Assembly (NCBI GenBank): GCA_028287465.1
Contig: JAQBPO010000072.1
Span: 1-64,000 of the forward strand
Origin: Fibrobacterota bacterium
GTDB taxonomy: Bacteria > Fibrobacterota > Fibrobacteria > UBA11236
Direction: 5' to 3'
Length of the DNA stretch: 64,000 bases
The first letter of the stretch is position 1, and each line of letters starts with the position of its first letter. A program made the translations under genes and the position numbers. This document shows positions 44,644 through 52,848 of this stretch, piece after piece. Below the pieces are notes generated by a model. It did not search any database, was not told where the DNA came from, and was given only the letters and a program-made list of their open reading frames with translations.

Positions 44644-46035
44644 TCAAGCCGTCAGTCCATTGCGGGGCGGGAAATCCGGCTTGGGGAGATTCCTGAATTG
44701 GTGGTCGATAAGGCCGGCGCGTCCAGGCCCTACGGATTCGATGCGGTTCAGGAGTCTATGAGCCATGGTGTCGAAAAAGGCCATCCGGTCACTGCGGGGG
44801 GTATCCAGCATGCGGCCCAGGACATCCTTGTTTATCTCCTCGCTGAGGAAGCTTTCCAGGTGGATATTCTGGCTATGGTCGAGGCGGCTCAGGAGATCCG
44901 TAAAGACCGTTTCAATGCGTTCCTGGAAGGCGTCCTCATCCTTGGCTTTCAAGGATAACAGGCTCCAGACCGCGTAAAGCGAATTGAAGATATAGTGCCG
45001 GCCTTCCTTAGGGTGGAGCGGGGAGTAGAAGTACTCCGAGATGACCTCGCCTTCGGGCGTCTTGACCATGGATTTGCTGCATAGGGCCTTGCCCGGCTCG
45101 AACATCTTCAGCCGCGCGGCTTTTTCCACCATTCCGCCTTCACGGGGAGAGAGGGGTATGGTATTGGGGCTGGGCACGGCCGGAGCAGCCGGGGCCGACT
45201 GACCGAACGGGAATGCGGGTCCGCCGCCCATAGCCTTATCACGCGTCCACACAGACTCGGAAGACACGGGGAGCGATTTACCGAAAATCGATTCCTCGAC
45301 CGCCAATGGGTCGGACGCCTTGCGGAAGAGTCCTTCCGTGAAAGGGCGCTGGGGCTCCTGAATCACGGGATCGGATTGATGAGCCTTCGGGACTTCCACG
45401 GCGGGTCTTTCGATCGAGGCGGGTTTGGGCCTTTCCTGGGCGGGCGGAATGGCCAAAGGCGCCTGGACCGGAGCCGCTTCGTGGCCCTGATCCGGCAAAT
45501 CCGTAACGATCTCGTATAAACCGTTGATGATGTTGCGTTTGTTCTTGTCCAATTCAGTGCGGAGGTTGGTCTCGATAAACCGCAGCTCCTCTTCCTTCTT
45601 GAGCAGCTTCTCGGTGTTCTTCGCCAACTCGCGGAGCTTGGTCTGCGATTCCATCAGGTTCCGTTTGACGTCCGCCAGTTCCTGGGTCCGCTTCTTGTAT
45701 TCCTCCATCATCTTGCGGGAGTCCTCGGAGAGGTGGTTTATCCGCTCCTCCTTCTCGCTGGCCACATGGAGACGCTGCTGGTAATGGTCCATGACGAGCT
45801 TCAAGGTGCCGTCCGGATCGTTCTTGCCGCCGGCAAGGCGCTTCAGATCGGCCAAGGCCAATTCGCACAGTTCCTTCTCCCGCCTTACGATGTTCTCGGT
45901 GGCGCCGTAGATTTCCTGTTGCTGGTTGTTCTCGTACGCGGTCGTGAGCGCGTGGAAGATCTTGTTGTCCTGCAGCTTCGGCTTCACCAAGCCCTGCTCC
46001 TTGGAGATGAATCCCCAGTCTTGAACCGTTTTCAT
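44644..46035 (-). CDS. Uncharacterised coiled-coil protein
   Basis: 463 residues. Residues about 30-175 are predicted coiled coil (long heptads of E/K/R with L/M/I, such as EEYKKRTQELADVKRNLMESQTKLRELAKNTEKLLKKEEELR). A Pro/Ala-rich linker (about 180-300) follows, then a compact alpha-helical C-terminal domain (about 305-450) with YFYSPLHPKEGRHYIFNSLYAVWSLLSLK. No signal peptide. It follows the TPR gene by 42 bp and is probably cotranscribed; an assembly or scaffolding role is a guess. I do not recognise a family. Confidence 0.72.
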   Translation of the reverse strand: MKTVQDWGFISKEQGLVKPKLQDNKIFHALTTAYENNQQQEIYGATENIVRREKELCELALADLKRLAGGKNDPDGTLKLVMDHYQQRLHVASEKEERINHLSEDSRKMMEEYKKRTQELADVKRNLMESQTKLRELAKNTEKLLKKEEELRFIETNLRTELDKNKRNIINGLYEIVTDLPDQGHEAAPVQAPLAIPPAQERPKPASIERPAVEVPKAHQSDPVIQEPQRPFTEGLFRKASDPLAVEESIFGKSLPVSSESVWTRDKAMGGGPAFPFGQSAPAAPAVPSPNTIPLSPREGGMVEKAARLKMFEPGKALCSKSMVKTPEGEVISEYFYSPLHPKEGRHYIFNSLYAVWSLLSLKAKDEDAFQERIETVFTDLLSRLDHSQNIHLESFLSEEINKDVLGRMLDTPRSDRMAFFDTMAHRLLNRIESVGPGRAGLIDHQFRNLPKPDFPPRNGLTA

Positions 46036-46077
46036 GCCCGGCTCCTTTTCGATTAAGCTCGCCGCTCCGGCTAGCTC

Positions 46078-47613
46078 TTAGATTATGCCCGTCTGGACCG
46101 CGAGTTGGTCGTACTCCTTGAATTGTCGTATATACGCGAGGTCCTCGTCAGCGTTAATCTTATCGATGTCCTGGAACCCTTTATCCATGGCCTGTTTGAG
46201 GTAATGGAGGCTATCGTCGAAATTCCTGTTCCTCGCGTGGCAACACGCAAGATTGTAAAGGCAATCGGGATCTTCCGGGATCACGGCCAGGAGGCTTACC
46301 AGGGTCAGAAGCGCCTTTTCCCCTTCACCCCGGGAGAGATTGATGCGCGCCAGATCGAACGCCGCTCCCTTCGCGGCGGGATCCAACGCCAGGGCTTTCC
46401 GGTACCTGACCTCCGCCAGGGACTCGGCGCCGCTTTGCGCCAACATGCGGCCGAGCATGGCCAGGTTGACCGCGGTTTCGCCTTCCACCGAAAGCAGTGT
46501 TTCCAAATGGCGTATGGCGTCCTTGGTCCTTCCCAGCTTCCATAGGCCGAGCACCAGGATCTTCCTGAATGCTGAGGTTAGCGCGGCGTCCTCGAACCTC
46601 TGCAGGAATTGGACGCACTTATCGCACTCCCCCATTTCCATCAATAGGGTCAAGGTCGCGAGACGCTCTTCTTCGCCCATCGGATTTTTCTCGAGCAGGC
46701 GCTGGAGCACAATGCCGGCATCGTTCAGTTCCATTTCCTGGATGTGCAGCTTGGCCAATGCCAACAAGGTCGGGACGTGGCCGTCATCGTTCTTAAGGGC
46801 ATCGCGGAATGCGTCGCGCGCGCCGCGGAACTCCTTCCCGGCCAAGCAGAGCCGGCCCAGGATATGGCAGGCCTCGACGTTTCCAGGATTCAATTTCAAG
46901 GCCCTGGCGATGTTTTCCCTGCCCAGGGAAAGGTCTCCCCGCTCAAGCCGGATGATCGCCATGTTCAGCAAGGCCGATTCATAGTTCTCATCCTTGCGTA
47001 CGCAGAGATCGAAATCGCGGAGGGCTTCCTCTTTGCGGCCAAGATGATAGGCCGTGTTGGCCCGGTTGAATAGCGCATCGGTATACTCGGGCGCTTCCGC
47101 GTAGGCTTTGTCGAAATAATCCCACGCCGATCCAAGGTCGCCTTCCAGGAAGGAGACCTGGCCGAGACAGTTCCATAAAGGGGCACGGGCGGCCTTTTGG
47201 GCCAAGCCCGTATTGCAAAGTTCCCTTACCTTCGCCAACTCGCGCAGTTTCAGGTGGCAATTGGCCAGATCGATCAGGCCATGGATATCCGTCGGGTAAT
47301 TTTCGACATAGGCCCGCAGCCTGCTTTTGGCGCCATGATAATCCCCCGCATAGAACAATGCGTTTCCCAGATTAAGCTCATACTCGGGCAGGGGTTTCTC
47401 ATCCATGGCTTGCTTGAAGAAACGGGCAGCTAATGCCTGGTTCTTTTCCTGGAGCGCCAATTCCCCCATCGCATTGAACCATCGATGATCGGCATGTCCG
47501 GACTTCTCCAATTTGGAAAGGGTCTTCCGCATGGCTGCGGAAAGGCCCTTAACCTTTTGGTTTTCATAGAGATCCCACAATGCCGCGCCCATCGTATCCA
47601 TTACCGGGATCAT
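46078..47613 (-). CDS. Cytoplasmic tetratricopeptide-repeat protein
   Basis: About 511 residues from ATG 47613 (AGGTGG just upstream; TTG 47628 and ATGs 47601 and 47592 are alternatives). Nearly the whole protein is TPR hairpins: HRWFNAMGELALQEKNQALAARFFKQAM, YELNLGNALFYAGDYHGAKSRLRAYVENYPTD, YTDALFNRANTAYHLGRKEEALRDFDL and onwards, at least ten. No signal peptide or catalytic domain. It is the first gene of the pair with the coiled-coil protein; together they look like a scaffold complex of unknown target. Confidence 0.82.
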   Translation of the reverse strand: MIPVMDTMGAALWDLYENQKVKGLSAAMRKTLSKLEKSGHADHRWFNAMGELALQEKNQALAARFFKQAMDEKPLPEYELNLGNALFYAGDYHGAKSRLRAYVENYPTDIHGLIDLANCHLKLRELAKVRELCNTGLAQKAARAPLWNCLGQVSFLEGDLGSAWDYFDKAYAEAPEYTDALFNRANTAYHLGRKEEALRDFDLCVRKDENYESALLNMAIIRLERGDLSLGRENIARALKLNPGNVEACHILGRLCLAGKEFRGARDAFRDALKNDDGHVPTLLALAKLHIQEMELNDAGIVLQRLLEKNPMGEEERLATLTLLMEMGECDKCVQFLQRFEDAALTSAFRKILVLGLWKLGRTKDAIRHLETLLSVEGETAVNLAMLGRMLAQSGAESLAEVRYRKALALDPAAKGAAFDLARINLSRGEGEKALLTLVSLLAVIPEDPDCLYNLACCHARNRNFDDSLHYLKQAMDKGFQDIDKINADEDLAYIRQFKEYDQLAVQTGII

Positions 47614-47696
47614 ACCACCTGGCGCCAAAGTGCCGGATACTCGACTTTGCCATGGAAAATGGCTTGGTTTGTAAGGGAGGAAGGGATCGCGGAAAA

Positions 47697-47731
47697 ATCA
47701 AAAAAATAGGCCATTCCCTTAGGGAATGGCC
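47697..47731 (-). terminator. Terminator of the tRNA-Gln transcript
   Basis: On the minus strand GGCCATTCCC and GGGAATGGCC (47731-47722 and 47718-47709) form a 10-bp stem with a 3-base loop, followed by TATTTTTTTGATTTTT. Confidence 0.88.
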
Positions 47732-47783
47732 ATATCTCTTCGGCCAGTAGCCTTCTGGGAAGGCGGTACCGGCCGGGTTAGGC

Positions 47784-47857
47784 TGGTTGGGATGCAAGGA
47801 TTCGAACCTCGATAGCCAGAACCAGAATCTGGCGTCCTGCCATTGGACGACATCCCA
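47784..47857 (-). tRNA. tRNA-Gln (anticodon CTG)
   Basis: 74 bases with encoded CCA (47786-47784). The acceptor stem TGGGATG/CATCCCA is perfect; the anticodon stem CCAGA/TCTGG closes loop TTCTGGT, giving anticodon CTG (reads CAG, glutamine). The T-arm has GGTTCGAATC. A strong promoter lies 11 bp upstream and a terminator 52 bp downstream, so it is a single-gene unit. Confidence 0.95.
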
Positions 47858-47868
47858 GCGCGGTGAAA

Positions 47869-47897
47869 ATCTTAAAAATCTTTACGAGACGGGTCAA
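47869..47897 (-). promoter_or_regulatory. Sigma-70-type promoter of tRNA-Gln
   Basis: Minus strand TTGACC (47897-47892), 17-bp spacer, TAAGAT (47874-47869). The start point would fall about 5 bp before the tRNA. Spacing and -35 are close to ideal. Confidence 0.75.
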
Positions 47898-48012
47898 GGA
47901 TCCGCGTCTTATAATCGTCAATAGTTACCGGCGGCCCCAAGACTTGTGGTTTTCCGGGATGGAATGATGGAGAATTATTTCAGGGCCTTAAAACCCAAAA
48001 AATAGCCAGGAA

Positions 48013-48162
48013 ATGTTAAAGATTTTTGAAAGAATACCGAGTAGTTTAAAGAAGGGTCGTCCCTTCGAGAAGTGTTACCGGGGTGGCTGCATAATGGTTA
48101 CCGAAGTCGCGCCCGCACTCGAAGAAAACAGGCCTGGAGATGAAGGAGTGGGTGAAAAATGA
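48013..48162 (+). CDS. Tiny ORF, 49 aa, ATGA-coupled to the next
   Basis: ATG 48013 to TGA 48160-48162, encoding MLKIFERIPSSLKKGRPFE, then a Cys pair (KCYRGGC) and an acidic C-terminus. Its TGA overlaps the ATG of the next tiny ORF as ATGA. The ribosome-binding site (AGG two bases before ATG) is too close to be good; ATG 48094 inside the frame is an alternative. Shorter than usual gene-calling cut-offs. Function unknown. Confidence 0.35.
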   Translation: MLKIFERIPSSLKKGRPFEKCYRGGCIMVTEVAPALEENRPGDEGVGEK

Positions 48163-48329
48163 AGCACGCCTCGCGTCACGAAGCCATTAAGGACAAGATC
48201 CCCTTTCTAAAGGGCCGGCCGGATCGGGAATTCCCGATTACAAAGGATGATCTTATAAATCTCCAGATCGCTCTTGAGATCCATAGGGATGTCTCGTCCT
48301 TCTGGACGGACAAGCATATCTTCAAATAG
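48159..48329 (+). CDS. Small protein, 56 aa
   Basis: ATG 48159 with GAAGGAGTG about 9 bases upstream, a strong ribosome-binding site. The product begins MKHASRHEAIKDKIPFLKG and ends FWTDKHIFK; it is charged, with a central amphipathic helix-like DDLINLQIALEIHRD. No membrane segment, signal or known motif. It precedes the ABC exporter genes by about 155 bp and overlaps the previous 49-codon ORF as ATGA. I do not recognise it; a regulator, antitoxin-like or secreted peptide are all possible. Confidence 0.5.
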   Translation: MKHASRHEAIKDKIPFLKGRPDREFPITKDDLINLQIALEIHRDVSSFWTDKHIFK

Positions 48330-48484
48330 GGTTATCTAAACTTCCATAGCGTCCCAGCCGGGCGCGGCGCCGCGGGTTACCAACCCGACCTCTTTCCAGG
48401 CCCGGCATTCTTTACCAAATTTCCTCCAGGCCCGAAGCCGGAGGAAATCCCCCCCGCTCCGGGTCCTCATACGAGGCCACTGCC

Positions 48485-50344
48485 ATAACTACCGCGTCCA
48501 TACCGCCGACCCTATCGGCCAAGCCGGTTCCAACCGAGTCCCGCCAAAAAGCGCGGTTCGCCTTCCTGAGGCCGTATCTCGCCCGTCAGAAGGGATTCAT
48601 CCTCGCCGGCTGGATTTTCGTCCTGGTTTCCACCGGCCTTGACCAGGTGACCCCTTGGATGGTCAAGGTGATCCTGGATTCCCTCCAGGCCGGACGGGAC
48701 TTCCCCGCCGTACTGTGGCCCATCGCCGCCATCGTGGGCTCCACCCTGGTCAGCGGTCTTCTCCTGTATTACCAGAGGCTTTGGGTGATCCGCGGTTCCC
48801 GGACCATCGAATACGAAATGCGGAGGGATCTCTTCTCGGGCCTGATGCTCCAGCCCAAGCGGTTTTTCGATCTGCATTCCATCGGCGATATCATGTCCCG
48901 TGCGACCAACGATTTGGATCGCATCCGGGATATGGCCGGCCCGGTCATCCTCCACCTGGCTCGCATGGGGTGCCTGTTGGTCTATACGACCTTCTGCATC
49001 TGGAAGCTGAACCCCCATCTCATGTGGCTGGGATTGTTGCCCTCCCTCATGATGCCCGTGCTCGCGAACTATTTCCTGAAGCGCATGTACGGCCTGTTCG
49101 GAGGGATCCAGAAGAACCTATCCTCGTTGAACTCATTTCTCCAGGACACCATTTCCGGGATCCAGGTCGTAAAGTCGTACGGCAAGCAGGAAGAATTCTC
49201 CGCGAAACTGGCCCGGACATCCCGTGACCTCAGGGATTCCTCCCTGAAAGTCGCCTACTCGAATTCCGTGATCTGGCCGGCCATCGGCGCGCTTGGGGCC
49301 ATCGGGTTGGTCCTGGTCGCCTGGATGGGCGGCAAAATGGTCATCCGCGATCAGATCAGCCTGGGAACCCTGTCGGCGGCCATCCTCTATATCCTCCGCC
49401 TGCAATTCCCTCTGGTGGGCCTGGGTTGGGTGGCCAGCATGATCCAACGGGCCAACGTGTCCATCGACCGGTTATCGGCCCTGAGGAAGTCCTTCCTCGT
49501 GGAGCCCAAGGATCTCGACGCCACCGTCTCCAACGTGGCCGCGGCGGAGAGCAAGCGGGCGGTTTCACCCCAGGGTTCCCTTGCGGGGATCCGGTTGCAG
49601 GGACTTTCCTTCAGGTATGAAACCACCGACGCCAAAAATGCCCCACGTCCGGCCCTGGACGGAATCACCCTGGACATTCCGGCCGGATCGACCTTGGGGA
49701 TCGTAGGTCCCACCGGTTCCGGCAAAACCACTTTGATGCATGTCCTGTGCGGCATCTATCCTCCCTCTCCGGGATCGCTGTTCCTCAACGGCGTGCCGCG
49801 GGAGCAGATCCAGGATGAGGATTGGATCCGCCATTTTACATATGCCCCCCAGGACGGATTCCTGTTCTCCACGAGCATCCGCAACAATATCGAGATGGGC
49901 CGCGGGGCGACTTCGGTGCATACCGTCGAAGAGGCGTCGGAGTGGTCGGCCCTGTCCCGGGATCTGGCCCAATTCCCGTTGGGCTACGATACCATGTTGG
50001 GCGAGAAAGGGATCAATCTGAGCGGGGGCCAACGCCAGCGCGTCGGGTTGGCCAGGGCCCTATTGGCGAACATGCCCGTGCTCGGGTTGGACGATACCCT
50101 TTCGGCGCTGGACACGGAAACCGAGACCTTGGTCCTGGAGCAATTGCGCAGGCGGTTCGAAGGCCGGACCGTGCTGATCGTTTCCCACCGTTATTCGGCC
50201 GTCATGGGCTGCGACAAGATCATCTTCCTCGCGGACGGGAGAATCCTGGAACAGGGCACGCATGCGAAACTTCTCCGCCTGGGAGGAGCCTACGCTTCCG
50301 TATGGGAAAAGCAACGCCTCCGTTCGGCCCTGGAATCGGATTGA
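48485..50344 (+). CDS. ABC exporter half-transporter with degenerate site, non-canonical start
   Basis: About 619 residues if started at ATA 48485 (GAGG 8 bases upstream). The first canonical start is GTG 48647, but that would remove TM helix 1: the upstream frame encodes KARFAFLRPYLARQKGFILAGWIFVLVSTGLDQVTPWM, the usual exporter N-terminus. Six TM helices (about 35-330) precede a nucleotide-binding domain with Walker A GPTGSGKTT, Q-loop, signature NLSGGQRQ and Walker B MPVLGLDDTLSALD. The catalytic Glu after Walker B is Asp, as in the degenerate-site subunit of heterodimeric exporters of the TM287/288 type. It pairs with the next gene. Confidence 0.85.
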   Translation: MTTASIPPTLSAKPVPTESRQKARFAFLRPYLARQKGFILAGWIFVLVSTGLDQVTPWMVKVILDSLQAGRDFPAVLWPIAAIVGSTLVSGLLLYYQRLWVIRGSRTIEYEMRRDLFSGLMLQPKRFFDLHSIGDIMSRATNDLDRIRDMAGPVILHLARMGCLLVYTTFCIWKLNPHLMWLGLLPSLMMPVLANYFLKRMYGLFGGIQKNLSSLNSFLQDTISGIQVVKSYGKQEEFSAKLARTSRDLRDSSLKVAYSNSVIWPAIGALGAIGLVLVAWMGGKMVIRDQISLGTLSAAILYILRLQFPLVGLGWVASMIQRANVSIDRLSALRKSFLVEPKDLDATVSNVAAAESKRAVSPQGSLAGIRLQGLSFRYETTDAKNAPRPALDGITLDIPAGSTLGIVGPTGSGKTTLMHVLCGIYPPSPGSLFLNGVPREQIQDEDWIRHFTYAPQDGFLFSTSIRNNIEMGRGATSVHTVEEASEWSALSRDLAQFPLGYDTMLGEKGINLSGGQRQRVGLARALLANMPVLGLDDTLSALDTETETLVLEQLRRRFEGRTVLIVSHRYSAVMGCDKIIFLADGRILEQGTHAKLLRLGGAYASVWEKQRLRSALESD

Positions 50345-50384
50345 CCCGCAGGATGGACGCGAACGGAAAGATGGAAGCATAGCC

Positions 50385-52214
50385 ATGGCGGAACGCAAAG
50401 AATACCTCAGCGAAGACAAGGTGGCGCGGTTCCTGGACCGGAACCTTTGGATTCGGCTTATCGCATTGGCGAAAGGACATAAGGGCACGGCGTTCATCGC
50501 CTTCTTCTTCCTCATCACCTCGGAAATCCTCCCGGTGCTTCAGCCGCGCATCCTGAAGGACATGATCGACGGTCCCATCAGGGCCAAGAACATCGATGGC
50601 ATCACCCCGTTCATGATCGCCTTCGTCGCCCTGGTCGTTCTTTCCGGCGCCCTGGAATACCTGCGCGCGGTGGCAAGCCAGAAGCTCGGCCTATCCATCA
50701 TCCATGAGTTGCGCGTGCAGATCTTCGCCCGTCTCCAAGGTTTCAGCATGGATTTCTTCCACCGCACTCCGGTGGGACGCCTGATGACCCGCCTGGGGAA
50801 CGATATCGACTCCCTGAGCAGCATGTTCACGGAAGGCCTGATCGAGCTCCTCGGCGCCATCCTAATGATCGCCTATGCCGTGGTCTTCATGTTCATGCTG
50901 GACTGGAAGCTCGCATTGGCTTCCCTGGCGGTCCTGCCCCTAATGATCCTGACCACGTCCATCTTCAGGGAAAAGGTCCGCAAGAACAATACGGTGATCC
51001 GCGGGTACATCGCCGAGCTGAACTCCATCATGCAGGAAAGCCTGGCCGGCATCCACATCGTGCGGATTTTCGGTAAGGTTTCGGAGCAGATCCGCAAGTT
51101 CGACGAGGTGAACCGGACCACGCGAGGCGAGTGGTACAAGAACGTGCGGTATTATTCCGTGTTCTTCCCCGTCATCAACGGCCTCACCGAGATTTCCATC
51201 GCCGTCCTGTATTTCGCCGGAGCCTATTTTTTCTTCAGGCATTCGGTTTCCCTGGGGACCTTGATCGCCTTCTCCTGGTATACCGGGCTGTTCTTCCGGC
51301 CCCTTAGGGAGCTTAGCGATAAGATCACGGCCTTGCAGAGCGCCTTGGCCGCGGCCGAACGCGTCTTTACCCTGTTCGATACCCGGGCCTCGCTTCCCGA
51401 CGGACCCCGCCGGGACTTCGCCGAAAGGCCGGATATCGTATTCGAAAACGTGACCTTCGCCTACGAAGACGGGAAGACCGTGCTCAGCGAGGTTTCCTTC
51501 GATGTCAAGCCTGGGGAGTCCGTCGCCATCGTCGGAGCCACGGGAAGCGGCAAGAGCACCACCATTTCCCTCTGCAACAAGTTCTACCTGCCGGATGAGG
51601 GCCGCATCCTGATCGGCGGGCACGCCATCCAGGAATATGAGGAAGGGGCATTGCGCAGGCACGTGAGCCTGATATCGCAGGACGTTTACCTCTTCTCCGA
51701 ATCCATCGCTTTCAACGTGGCATTATCCCCGGATTTCGACTTGATGCGCGTTGAAGAGGTTTGCCGTTACGTGAACGCCCATGAGTTCATCCAACGGATG
51801 CCCGATGGATATGCCACAAGGTTGAAGGAGCGGGGCGAGAACCTTTCCGCCGGCCAAAGGCAGTTGCTCGCTTTCGCCCGGGCCCTTTATCACCGGCCCA
51901 GGATCCTGCTTTTGGACGAGGCGACTTCTTCGGTGGACACGGCCACCGAAGCCCTGGTACAGGAAGCTTTGGACAAGATCCTCCGCAATATGACCTCCAT
52001 AGTGGTGGCGCATCGTCTTTCCACCATCCAGAAGGCCTCCAAAATCCTGGTGATGCATAAAGGGCGGATCCGAGAAGAAGGTACCCATCAGGAGCTTTTG
52101 AGAATGGGTGGCATTTATTACAAGCTCTACCAATTGCAGAACTTCGATGGAGATGCGGAACCATCACTTGAGGACCTTAAAGCGGCCCAGGCGAATCCTG
52201 CCGGTCCCGTCTGA
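50385..52214 (+). CDS. ABC exporter half-transporter, canonical subunit
   Basis: About 609 residues from ATG 50385, chosen because AAAGATGGAAGC lies just upstream and the earlier in-frame codons overlap the preceding gene. Six TM helices (about 35-325) are followed by an intact nucleotide-binding domain: Walker A GATGSGKSTT, signature NLSAGQRQLLAFARAL, Walker B ILLLDEATSSVD with catalytic Glu, H-loop VVAHRLS. It forms a heterodimeric type IV exporter with the upstream subunit; substrates of this group are lipids, drugs or peptides. A C-terminal Asp/Glu/Pro tail is present. Confidence 0.9.
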   Translation: MAERKEYLSEDKVARFLDRNLWIRLIALAKGHKGTAFIAFFFLITSEILPVLQPRILKDMIDGPIRAKNIDGITPFMIAFVALVVLSGALEYLRAVASQKLGLSIIHELRVQIFARLQGFSMDFFHRTPVGRLMTRLGNDIDSLSSMFTEGLIELLGAILMIAYAVVFMFMLDWKLALASLAVLPLMILTTSIFREKVRKNNTVIRGYIAELNSIMQESLAGIHIVRIFGKVSEQIRKFDEVNRTTRGEWYKNVRYYSVFFPVINGLTEISIAVLYFAGAYFFFRHSVSLGTLIAFSWYTGLFFRPLRELSDKITALQSALAAAERVFTLFDTRASLPDGPRRDFAERPDIVFENVTFAYEDGKTVLSEVSFDVKPGESVAIVGATGSGKSTTISLCNKFYLPDEGRILIGGHAIQEYEEGALRRHVSLISQDVYLFSESIAFNVALSPDFDLMRVEEVCRYVNAHEFIQRMPDGYATRLKERGENLSAGQRQLLAFARALYHRPRILLLDEATSSVDTATEALVQEALDKILRNMTSIVVAHRLSTIQKASKILVMHKGRIREEGTHQELLRMGGIYYKLYQLQNFDGDAEPSLEDLKAAQANPAGPV

Positions 52215-52279
52215 CGGTTCTTCAATTTGGGTCTCAAGGGGTTTACCCTTTTGAAAATGCCATAAATTTAAGGCACAAC

Positions 52280-52305
52280 ATACACAACATGCCCCTATTG
52301 TGTAT
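52280..52305. promoter_or_regulatory. Inverted repeat ATACACAA-N10-TTGTGTAT
   Basis: Perfect 8-bp arms at 52280-52287 and 52298-52305, upstream of the tRNA-Ser promoter. The same 8-mer occurs in two other gaps (16625-16632 and 43017-43024). Confidence 0.4.
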
Positions 52306-52331
52306 CTAATTGAATTTTACTGCCCCAATTC

Positions 52332-52359
52332 TTGATATTTCGCCGAAAATTCCTATACT
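52332..52359 (+). promoter_or_regulatory. Sigma-70-type promoter of tRNA-Ser
   Basis: TTGATA (52332-52337), 16-bp spacer, TATACT (52354-52359), 8 bp before the tRNA 5' end. Confidence 0.75.
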
Positions 52360-52366
52360 TGCACCC

Positions 52367-52456
52367 AGAGAGTTGTCCGAGCGGTTTAAGGTACATGCTT
52401 GGAAAGCATGTTGGCCCTAACAGGCCACGGGGGTTCGAATCCCCCACTCTCTGCCA
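52367..52456 (+). tRNA. tRNA-Ser (anticodon GGA)
   Basis: 90 bases with encoded CCA. Acceptor stem AGAGAGT/ACTCTCT with discriminator G, anticodon loop TTGGAAA between CATGC/GCATG (anticodon GGA, reads UCC/UCU), and a long variable arm TTGGCCCTAACAGGCCA, as required for a serine tRNA. rpoZ begins 41 bp later with no intervening terminator, so the two may share a transcript. Confidence 0.96.
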
Positions 52457-52497
52457 TTTTTCATACAGCCCCTAACCAGGGCCCGTTAGGAGCTAAA

Positions 52498-52710
52498 GTG
52501 TCGAAGAACCAGCACCTTTCCCTGGAAACCTGCTATAGCAAGGATATCTCGCCGTTCAAGGCCGTGATCATGTCCTCGCAGGAAGCCCGCTTCATCAACG
52601 AGCAGGCGAACCTGGGCTTCATCAAGCTCGCGGAGAAGCCGACCACCATCGCCATCCAGAAGTTCAAGGACGGCAAGCTCGAGATCCTCAAGGAAGGCGA
52701 AGCAAGCTGA
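52498..52710 (+). CDS. rpoZ: RNA polymerase omega subunit
   Basis: 70 residues from GTG 52498 with AGGAG 5 bases upstream. The core KAVIMSSQEARFINEQANLGFIKLAEKPTTIAIQKF is the RpoZ/Rpb6 pattern, including the ARxIN segment. Omega helps assembly of RNA polymerase and binds ppGpp. The gene is followed by a terminator and then coaBC, the classic rpoZ-coaBC neighbourhood, which supports the call. Confidence 0.85.
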   Translation: MSKNQHLSLETCYSKDISPFKAVIMSSQEARFINEQANLGFIKLAEKPTTIAIQKFKDGKLEILKEGEAS

Positions 52711-52756
52711 CGTCCGTTCGTTAGAATGCCATGATTGGGAAGCGGCGCTTCCCGAT

Positions 52757-52790
52757 GAAAAACGGAAGCGCTCGAACGCTTCCGTTTTTC
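52757..52790 (+). terminator. Terminator after rpoZ
   Basis: AAACGGAAGCG (52760-52770) / CGCTTCCGTTT (52777-52787), 6-base loop, then TT. It separates rpoZ from coaBC. Confidence 0.88.
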
Positions 52791-52848
52791 ATTCCGGAGT
52801 TTTTTTATTCCTGTCTCTTTTCCGGTACGTGAAACCTGGGGTTGGTGC

